From Metabacillus schmidteae (lineage in GTDB: Bacteria; Bacillota; Bacilli; Bacillales; Bacillaceae), in contig NZ_CAESCH010000001.1 in the NCBI RefSeq assembly GCF_903166545.1, forward strand, positions 3,972,001 to 4,036,000: a DNA stretch of 64,000 nucleotides. The letters are read 5' to 3'. Position numbers and translations under genes: made by a program. Numbering within the stretch: the first letter of the stretch is position 1; the number at the start of each line of letters is the position of its first letter. This document shows, piece after piece, positions 58,181-64,000 of this stretch. The notes under the pieces were generated by a model, which ran no database searches, had not been told where the DNA came from, and worked only from the letters and a program-made list of their open reading frames with translations.

Positions 58181-59011
58181 CTATTTAACGTTCAAACTAA
58201 TATCCAAAGATTGATATGAGTGGGTCAGCATTCCTAACGAAATATAATCAACATTTGTATTTTTAAAGTCGGGAAGATTGTCCAATCCAATACCTCCTGA
58301 CGCTTCTGTAATAATCGATTTTGGAGTGATCTCGGCAAATCTTGCCACTTCTTCCGGTGAACGATTATCAAACATAATAACATCTGCTCTTGCCTCAATA
58401 GCCTCATGAAGTTGTGCTTCCGTTTCAATTTCAACTTCAATCTTCACCATATGACCTGTTTGTTTTCTCACTTTTTGTACAGCGTTTGATATAGATCCTG
58501 CAAATGCAATGTGGTTATCCTTAATCATGACACCATCATATAGTCCAAATCGATGATTAAAACCACCGCCACAGCGAACAGCATATTTTTCAAACATCCT
58601 AAACCCTGGTGAAGTTTTTCGAGTGTCACATATTCTCGTGTGAGTTGAATTCAAAAGTCGAACAGCTTTATTTGTTAAAGTAGCAATCCCGCACATCCGC
58701 TGGAGAACGTTCAGTATTACACGTTCTCCACTTAAAATGACGGAAACAGGTCCATATAGTTCAGCAATGATGTCTCCTTTTTTCAGTTGTTCTCCATCTT
58801 TCTTTTTTACATTTATTTGCAGATCTGTCTGAAATAACGAATATCCTATCTTAATGATTTCTGCACCTGAAAAAATACCGTCTTCTTTTGCTATTATGAC
58901 AGCTTCACCTTTAGCTTCTTTGCCAAAGATTGTTTGACTTGAGATATCTACCTCTCCAAGATCCTCCAAAAAGAATTCTTCCATCTTTTTCTTTATCTTG
59001 ATCGTATGCAT
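58181..59011 (-). CDS. nadC: Nicotinate-nucleotide pyrophosphorylase (carboxylating)
   Basis: Converts quinolinate and PRPP to nicotinate mononucleotide. 276 residues. FLEDLGEVDISSQTIFG, GERVILNVLQRMCGIATLT, CDTRKTSPGFRMFEKYAVRCGGGFNHRFGLYDGVMIKDNHIAFAGS (active-site Lys and Arg residues) and the C-terminal ITEASGGIGLDNLPDFKNTNVDYISLGMLTHS. Start and stop are one base from nadB, so translation is probably coupled. Confidence 0.97.
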   Translation of the reverse strand: MHTIKIKKKMEEFFLEDLGEVDISSQTIFGKEAKGEAVIIAKEDGIFSGAEIIKIGYSLFQTDLQINVKKKDGEQLKKGDIIAELYGPVSVILSGERVILNVLQRMCGIATLTNKAVRLLNSTHTRICDTRKTSPGFRMFEKYAVRCGGGFNHRFGLYDGVMIKDNHIAFAGSISNAVQKVRKQTGHMVKIEVEIETEAQLHEAIEARADVIMFDNRSPEEVARFAEITPKSIITEASGGIGLDNLPDFKNTNVDYISLGMLTHSYQSLDISLNVK

Positions 59012-59012
59012 C

Positions 59013-60563
59013 TTATACCTCCATAACCATTTCTGAATTTGTTATGATTACTTGTTTTCCTTGCCAGGTAAGATCATTTCGTTTGGGGTAATCGATTCGG
59101 TAATGCCCTCCCCTACTTTCCGTTCTTTTTAATGCAGACATTGCAATAATCCAACCATTTGTTAACATATTGATGATTTCAATTTCGTTTATTGTGAAAT
59201 CCTTCACATTGAAGATCTGAATAGAGATGTATTCACGGTACTTTTCAAACCAATTTATTGCATAAAGTAATCCTGTTTTTGAACGTAAAATACCAACATA
59301 AGTGGTCATGATCTCTTGTATTTGTTTTTTTGTTGGCAAGTCGGGTTTTTCTTTTAGTTGTTTGATTTGATTGCTCTCTTTTCTAAGATCTGGTTGTTCA
59401 TTTGATAATGTTGAAAGATAGTTTGCTATCCTTTTTCCAAAAACAAGCCCCTCTAGAAGGGAGTTACTTGCTAAGCGGTTCGCACCATGAACACCAGTAC
59501 AAGCTGCCTCGCCTACTGCAAATAGATTTTGAATCGTTGTCTCACCATTCTCATTTGTTTTAATTCCCCCCATTAAGAAGTGCATACCCGGGGCAACTGG
59601 AATTTTACCACTGGCTATATCAATACCATTCTGTTTACAAAGTGCTGATATCGTTGGAAATCTAGTTGAGAAATTTTTAATTGCAGTGATATCGAGAAAT
59701 ACCTCATTTCCTTTTTCCATTTTCTCAAATATCGTTCTAGAGACAATATCTCTTGGAGCAAGGTCACCTTGATAATGAATGTTATGCATAAATGCATCCC
59801 CATTTTGTGTAATTAAGGTAGCCCCTTCTCCTCTAACTGCTTCAGAAATAAGACCCACACATTTTCCACTAATATAGAGCATCGTTGGATGAAATTGGAC
59901 AAATTCCATATCTGATAACTCAGCACCAGCTCGAAAAGCCATGGCGATCCCATCACCTGTAATCACATCTGCATTTGATGTTTGACCATACACAGCGCCA
60001 CAGCCTCCACTTGCTATGATGACATGACTAGAAATATATGACTTTACTTCCCCTTGTTTATTTTTCGTGTAAACTCCTTGACACTGATTTTGATCCATTA
60101 TTAAATCTATAGCTATTTCATTTTCAATGATTTGAACATAAGACTTTGTTTGATTAAAGAGAAAACTTGTCAACTCTTTCCCTGTTGCATCTCCACCAGC
60201 ATGAATGATCCGATGATGACTATGTGCACCTTCTTTTCCAAGTAAAAGCCGACCATTTTGGTCACAATCAAACTTTACACCTCTTTGAATCCACTCATTT
60301 AATTCTGTCGGTCCTTCTTGAACAAGATATTTCACGTTTTTCACGTTATTGTGATCACAACCGGCAGTAATGGTATCTTCAAAATGATTTTTCCATGAAT
60401 CATTTTGAGCAACTGCTGCTGCAATACCACCTTGTGCAAGCATTGAATTGCTTTCTGACCATGTTGATTTTGTTATCAATTTCACATGTTTATGACGTAG
60501 ATGGTATGCAACAGAAAGAGCTGCAAGTCCACTACCGATAATAATAACATCTGTTTGAGGCAT
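59013..60563 (-). CDS. nadB: L-aspartate oxidase NadB
   Basis: FAD-dependent oxidation of aspartate to iminoaspartate, the first step of de novo NAD synthesis. 516 residues. DVIIIGSGLAALSVAYHLRH at the N-terminus is the FAD-binding glycine motif. Then SMLAQGGIAAAVAQNDSWKNHFEDTITAGCDHN, MEFVQFHPTMLY, RGEGATLIT, DLAPRDIVSRTI and AVGEAACTGVHGANRLASNSLLEGLVFGKR. The frame runs to 60710, overlapping nifS, but AGGAGGG is spaced for the ATG at 60563. It diverges from nifS with a shared operator. Confidence 0.97.
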   Translation of the reverse strand: MPQTDVIIIGSGLAALSVAYHLRHKHVKLITKSTWSESNSMLAQGGIAAAVAQNDSWKNHFEDTITAGCDHNNVKNVKYLVQEGPTELNEWIQRGVKFDCDQNGRLLLGKEGAHSHHRIIHAGGDATGKELTSFLFNQTKSYVQIIENEIAIDLIMDQNQCQGVYTKNKQGEVKSYISSHVIIASGGCGAVYGQTSNADVITGDGIAMAFRAGAELSDMEFVQFHPTMLYISGKCVGLISEAVRGEGATLITQNGDAFMHNIHYQGDLAPRDIVSRTIFEKMEKGNEVFLDITAIKNFSTRFPTISALCKQNGIDIASGKIPVAPGMHFLMGGIKTNENGETTIQNLFAVGEAACTGVHGANRLASNSLLEGLVFGKRIANYLSTLSNEQPDLRKESNQIKQLKEKPDLPTKKQIQEIMTTYVGILRSKTGLLYAINWFEKYREYISIQIFNVKDFTINEIEIINMLTNGWIIAMSALKRTESRGGHYRIDYPKRNDLTWQGKQVIITNSEMVMEV

Positions 60564-60579
60564 AACACCCTCCTGTAAT

Positions 60580-60600
60580 TTACACCTGTCTTGACACCTA
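60580..60600. promoter_or_regulatory. Probable NadR (NiaR) operator between nadB and nifS
   Basis: ACACCTGTC (60582-60590) is followed by TTGACACCT, giving two ACACCT direct repeats and a TGTC/GACA inverted repeat. TTGACA (60591-60596) with TAAAAT (60615-60620, 18-base spacer) would be the nifS promoter, overlapped by the operator. NadR controls this divergent pair in B. subtilis. Confidence 0.7.
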
Positions 60601-60679
60601 TATTTACATAAATTTAAAATAATAACAAGAGTTTTTATTAAATAGCCTGTAAGATTAAGAGAAACTAGGAGTGAAAATA

Positions 60680-61807
60680 TTGATCTACTTTGATTACGCA
60701 GCCACAACACCGATGAGTGAACATGCCCTTACTATATATGTGAAAGCAGCGAAAAATGCATTTGGCAACAGCAGCAGCCTGCACGATGTAGGAGATATTT
60801 CAGCACGTACTCTTACTGCTTCCAGAAAAGTCATTGCAAACATCATTAACGGGTATGAAAAAGGAATTTATTTTACTAGTGGTGGCAGTGAAGCAAATAT
60901 AGTAGCTGTTCAGTCTTTATTAAATGGAATTCAGAATAATAAGCACATCATTACAACAGCAACTGAACATTCTTCTCTTCATACATTCTTTAAAATGCTT
61001 GAATTAAAGGGATACCATGTGACGTATTTACATCCAAATCATCAAGGAGTCATTACACCAGATCAGGTCCAGCATGCATTACAAAAAGATACAGCCTTGG
61101 TTTCCATTCAGCATGGAAATTCTGAAATCGGTACAATCAATCCTATCGAAGATATTAGTTTATTGTTAAGAGAAAAGAAGATCATTTTTCACAGTGATTG
61201 TGTCCAAACTTTCGGCAAAATTCCTATCGATGCCAAGCATATTGATGCTATTAGTATTTCAGGCCATAAGATATATGGCCCTAAAGGGGTGGGAGCAGCT
61301 TATATTAACCCTTCCGTTCTTTGGCACCCTTTAATTCCCGGAACTACCCATGAATCAGGCTTCCGGCCTGGTACGGTGGATGTTCCTGCTATAGCAGCTT
61401 TCGCAACAGCTGCCAGTGATATTTCTTTAGAGCAAAAACTACTGTATGATCATTTTGTTTCATTAAGAAATCAGCTTATTGAATTACTGGCGCCTTATCA
61501 CGATAAAATAAGTGTTATTAACACTCGTTTTCCACACACACTCCCCAATATTATTCCTTTGCTATTTAAAGGAATTGAGGGCCAGTACGTTATGTTGGAA
61601 GCAAATCGCTTCGGTATGGCTATATCAACAGGAAGTGCATGTCAAGTTGGCATGCAGGCACCTTCACGATCAATACTTGCAATCGGCTATAATGAACAAC
61701 AGGCGAAACAATATGTTAGAATTTCATTAGGAAAGGACACAACGTCTACACATATAGAGAAATTGAGTAAAGTACTGATCAACATTGTTGAAAACTTTCG
61801 AAAATGA
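60680..61807 (+). CDS. nifS: Cysteine desulfurase NifS (NAD biosynthesis-linked)
   Basis: 375 residues. FDYAATTPMSEHAL, FTSGGSEANIVAV (PLP phosphate site), TTATEHSSLH, FHSDCVQTFG, ISISGHKIYGPKGVGAAY (PLP Lys) and STGSACQVGM with the persulfide Cys. In B. subtilis this desulfurase matures the NadA Fe-S cluster, matching the divergent placement from nadBCA. A GTG at 60671 is in frame. AGGAG is spaced better for a TTG at 60680, giving (M)IYFDYAATTP, the family start. nadR follows 13 bases later. Confidence 0.95.
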   Translation: MIYFDYAATTPMSEHALTIYVKAAKNAFGNSSSLHDVGDISARTLTASRKVIANIINGYEKGIYFTSGGSEANIVAVQSLLNGIQNNKHIITTATEHSSLHTFFKMLELKGYHVTYLHPNHQGVITPDQVQHALQKDTALVSIQHGNSEIGTINPIEDISLLLREKKIIFHSDCVQTFGKIPIDAKHIDAISISGHKIYGPKGVGAAYINPSVLWHPLIPGTTHESGFRPGTVDVPAIAAFATAASDISLEQKLLYDHFVSLRNQLIELLAPYHDKISVINTRFPHTLPNIIPLLFKGIEGQYVMLEANRFGMAISTGSACQVGMQAPSRSILAIGYNEQQAKQYVRISLGKDTTSTHIEKLSKVLINIVENFRK

Positions 61808-61820
61808 GAGGAAAGATAGA

Positions 61821-62369
61821 ATGAAGTCTGAGAAATTATTAGGAGAAGAAAGAAGAAATCTATTATTAGACAAATTAATCAACTCTACTAAACCAATAAC
61901 AGGCGGTGAGCTTGCCCAATTTGCCAATGTAAGCAGGCAGGTTATTGTGCAAGATATATCGTTATTAAAAGCAAAAAATCATCCAATCATCGCAACAAGT
62001 CAAGGGTATGTCTATTTAGAAAAAAATCAACATGATAAACAAATGCTTGAAAGATTGATTGCTTGTAAGCATAATCCGGAAGATACAAAAGAAGAATTAA
62101 CGATCGCAGTCGATCATGGAGTTTTTGTTAAAGATGTAATCGTTGAGCACCCCGTCTATGGTGACCTCACAGCCTCTATTCGAGTTGGGAACCGCAATGA
62201 AGTTGAGGAATTTATGAAGAAGATTAACGAGAACAAAGCCTCTTATCTTTCACAGTTAACAGAAGGACTGCATTTGCATACACTGCAGGCTGATTCCATT
62301 GAAAAGCTTAACCGTGCTTGTCAGGATTTAGAAAAGGCGGGCTATTTGGTAAAAGAAGAGGATAGTTAG
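61821..62369 (+). CDS. nadR: NAD biosynthesis repressor NadR/NiaR (YrxA), 3H domain
   Basis: 182 residues. The N-terminal HTH_11 domain (ERRNLLLDKLINSTKPITGGELAQFANVSRQVIVQDISLLKA) is followed by the 3H ligand-binding domain, with its three conserved His in VDHGVF, VEHPVYGDL and LHLHTLQ. It binds nicotinic acid as co-repressor and shuts off nadBCA and nifS in B. subtilis. The ATG follows GAGAGGAAAG; a frame from 61785 overlapping nifS is not supported. The likely operator lies at 60580-60600. Confidence 0.95.
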   Translation: MKSEKLLGEERRNLLLDKLINSTKPITGGELAQFANVSRQVIVQDISLLKAKNHPIIATSQGYVYLEKNQHDKQMLERLIACKHNPEDTKEELTIAVDHGVFVKDVIVEHPVYGDLTASIRVGNRNEVEEFMKKINENKASYLSQLTEGLHLHTLQADSIEKLNRACQDLEKAGYLVKEEDS

Positions 62370-62393
62370 TTTAAGTGAATATCAACGGGATAA

Positions 62394-62439
62394 GGCCGCA
62401 CATTTATTGATTGTACAATAAATGTGCGGCCTTTTTTTA
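62394..62439 (+). terminator. Terminator of nifS-nadR
   Basis: GGCCGCACATTTATTG and CAATAAATGTGCGGCC form a 16-bp perfect stem followed by seven T. It also abuts the pheA stop. Confidence 0.96.
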
Positions 62440-62441
62440 GA

Positions 62442-63326
62442 TCAAACACCTTCTTCGATTCCCTGCCGTATAAAATAAGCCTCGTATGTGCCTAATAACT
62501 TAACACCGCAACCTAAAGCCTCCAGCTCAGCAATCGCTCCGGGAATAAGAACCTCATCAACTTTCATATCAATATCTATAATAAAGAAATAATTCCCTAA
62601 ACCTGTTTTCATAGGTCGTGATTCAATTTTCGACAGGTTCAACTTTCGCCATGTAAATGCTGATAGTACTTGATGAAGAGCACCTGATTGATCAGAAGGT
62701 AATGTCACCATAAGGGTTGTTTTCTCTTTTTCAGCTGTAAGCTTTTTACTTGGACATTTCCCATCAATTGTTGGATGTACGATCGCAAAGCGGGTATGAT
62801 TATAATGGTAATCATGAATATTGGCTTGTACAATTTCTAACCCATACTCCTCTGCAGCTAACTTATTGGCAATAGCTGCCACTAATTCTTCAGGGTGATT
62901 TTTTACATATTGAGCTGCTGCCCCTGTGCTTGTTGCATAATCATATGTTATCCCCTTAAAGCTTTGATGCAGAAACTTATGACATTGTGCGATTGCATGG
63001 GAATGAGAGTACACTCGAGTAATCTTTTTCCATGCCTCTTTATTAGCTGGATGAACCATAAAATGTTGCTCAATTGGTGATACAATCTCACCGACAATAT
63101 ATAATGGTTGCTCATGAATTAAATAATCGATCGTTAAATTAACAGAGCCCTCAAGTGCATTTTCCGTCGGGACAACCGCAAAATCAATCTCACCATCTGC
63201 TACAGCATCTATACACTGAGGAATGGTTGAATAGGCAATCTGCTCAATTTCCTCACCGAAATATGATTGCACAGCTAAATGGGTAAATGTTGCTCGTGGA
63301 CCTAAAAATCCTACTCTAATTGACAA
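62442..63326 (-). CDS. pheA: Prephenate dehydratase
   Basis: Converts prephenate to phenylpyruvate for phenylalanine synthesis. 294 residues. VGFLGPRATFTHLAVQSYFG at the start, then VPTENALEGSVNLTIDYL, and TRFAIVHP, which holds the Thr-Arg-Phe catalytic motif. The C-terminal ACT domain has GALHQVLSAFTWRKLNLSKIESRPMK (ESRP, the Phe-binding motif). No chorismate mutase domain is fused. The start is a TTG at 63326 with AAGGAG about 10 bases upstream. It lies 14 bases after pheB. Confidence 0.96.
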   Translation of the reverse strand: MSIRVGFLGPRATFTHLAVQSYFGEEIEQIAYSTIPQCIDAVADGEIDFAVVPTENALEGSVNLTIDYLIHEQPLYIVGEIVSPIEQHFMVHPANKEAWKKITRVYSHSHAIAQCHKFLHQSFKGITYDYATSTGAAAQYVKNHPEELVAAIANKLAAEEYGLEIVQANIHDYHYNHTRFAIVHPTIDGKCPSKKLTAEKEKTTLMVTLPSDQSGALHQVLSAFTWRKLNLSKIESRPMKTGLGNYFFIIDIDMKVDEVLIPGAIAELEALGCGVKLLGTYEAYFIRQGIEEGV

Positions 63327-63340
63327 CTAGCTTCAACTCC

Positions 63341-63784
63341 TTATGCTCCTTGGCCTAATATCTCTACCTTCTCGACGAACTCTAAACGCTTTAATTTCGC
63401 CATTAATTGATTAATATCTTCATTCATTCCATTTGTATTTAGAGATAATGTTACATTGGCTCTTCCCTGAATCGGTATAGTCTGATGAATCGTTAATACA
63501 TTACAGCCGGCATTTGCAACGACTGATAACAATTGTGAGAGTGTACCACTCCGATCTTCTAAATGAAAAAAAAGGGTAATTAATTTTTCCTTTACCATTG
63601 TATGGAAAGGGAAGACCGCATCACGATATTTATAAAAAGCACTGCGACTCATATCTACACGCTGAACTGCTTCTGCCACAGAGTCAACCTTGCCTCTTTC
63701 AATTAATTTCTTTACCTCTAGGGTTTTTTTCATTGCTTCAGGAAGTATATCTTCTCTCACTAAATAAAAGGTATCATCTTTCAT
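63341..63784 (-). CDS. pheB: ACT-domain protein PheB
   Basis: 147 residues. The N-terminal segment [54 protein letters not shown] contains a helix-turn-helix-like part. The ACT domain follows ([50 protein letters not shown]). It is the B. subtilis PheB type, often annotated as a chorismate-mutase-like or ACT regulatory protein; biochemical function is unproven. It lies between obg and pheA in the conserved obg-pheB-pheA order. Confidence 0.93.
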   Translation of the reverse strand: MKDDTFYLVREDILPEAMKKTLEVKKLIERGKVDSVAEAVQRVDMSRSAFYKYRDAVFPFHTMVKEKLITLFFHLEDRSGTLSQLLSVVANAGCNVLTIHQTIPIQGRANVTLSLNTNGMNEDINQLMAKLKRLEFVEKVEILGQGA

Positions 63785-63885
63785 GATTTCCCTCCCGCAT
63801 TTTTCATCAATGTAGATAATTTATCACAATATTGGCTAAATTTCTTCTGTTTTTCTAGAAAAACATTTATTTTGTCTAAAATACA

Positions 63886-63914
63886 TAAAAAGAGAGCCGT
63901 ATACAGCCCTCTTC
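63886..63914 (-). terminator. Terminator of obg
   Basis: AGAGGGCTGTATAC and GTATACGGCTCTCT pair around a central palindrome; on the minus strand TTTTTAT follows. It lies about 13 bases past the obg stop. Confidence 0.85.
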
Positions 63915-63926
63915 TCATTCTTTATG

Positions 63927-64000
63927 TTATTCAACAAATTCAAATTCATAATCCAATAATTTTACGATATCCCCATCTTCTGCACCACGTGCTCTAAGTG
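63927..64000 (-). CDS. obg: GTPase Obg, C-terminal end only
   Basis: The last 23-24 codons of a minus-strand gene are present: LRARGAEDGDIVKLLDYEFE then FVE and stop. This is the end of the Obg C-terminal domain in Bacillus (ARGAKDGDIIRLLEFEFEF type). Obg is a ribosome- and stress-associated GTPase needed for SigB activation and sporulation. Its position upstream of pheB agrees with the B. subtilis order. The rest lies beyond the right edge. Confidence 0.88.
   Translation of the reverse strand, partial: LRARGAEDGDIVKLLDYEFEFVE

Overview
The window is a chromosomal segment of a low-GC, endospore-forming member of the Bacillaceae (Bacillus in the broad sense). The evidence is gene content and order: it follows the Bacillus subtilis stretches yqeG-nadD, mtnN-yrrI, yrrD-cymR, rarA-relA and recJ-obg almost gene for gene. 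It carries many sporulation genes (sda, sigK, yjcZ, yrrS-pbpI, an rsfA-like gene, spoVB, bofC, coxA, safA). The genus cannot be fixed by reading alone. No prophage, CRISPR array, toxin island or tRNA was seen. The only clear transposable element is one IS1182-family insertion sequence.

Layout: 1-3106 (minus) holds the end of the yqeG-yqeH-aroE-yhbY-nadD ribosome-assembly/shikimate/NAD cluster. Divergent from it is sda, behind a cluster of DnaA boxes. 3849-5969 holds yjcZ, an uninterrupted sigK (no skin element) and a group of very small minus-strand ORFs, including YrzI and two new candidates, then yrhC. 6113-20933 holds mtnN, yrzA, yrrS-pbpI, greA, udk, the tRNA-modification genes trhP2-trhP1-trmR, mltG, yrzB-ruvX-yrzL, alaS behind a T-box, and yrrI. 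20994-23050 is the IS. 23058-33105 holds yrzQ, yrzR, yrrD, recD2, yrrB, mnmA-yrvO, cymR, rarA, an RsfA-type regulator and tcdA. 33218-36845 holds a 6S RNA gene and the hisS-aspS operon behind a T-box. 36955-45898 holds a small yrzK-like gene, the SH3b-amidase yrvJ, dtd-relA, apt, recJ, a LapA-domain protein and comN. 46018-55141 holds spoVB, yrbG, yrzE, yajC-tgt-queA, yrzS-ruvB-ruvA, bofC and coxA. 55451-64000 holds safA, nadBCA diverging from nifS-nadR, pheA-pheB and the 3' end of obg.

Functional themes: tRNA maturation and charging (alaS, hisS, aspS, mnmA with its sulfur donor, trhP1/P2, trmR, tcdA, tgt-queA, dtd); DNA repair and recombination (recD2, rarA, recJ, ruvX, ruvAB with a probable LexA box); stringent response and purine salvage (relA, apt); NAD synthesis under NadR/NiaR control; cysteine control (cymR); and sporulation.

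Points for a second look: the cluster of tiny ORFs with tandem terminators at 5032-5640; the DnaA boxes and possible ATT start of sda; two families of non-coding repeats, one carrying a perfect DnaA box in each copy and one present both inside the IS and near queA, with a probable deletion remnant upstream of alaS; the apparent absence of mccAB/yrrT between yrhC and mtnN and of secDF beside comN; and several genes whose Shine-Dalgarno position points to TTG or GTG starts. No clearly undescribed multi-gene system was found.
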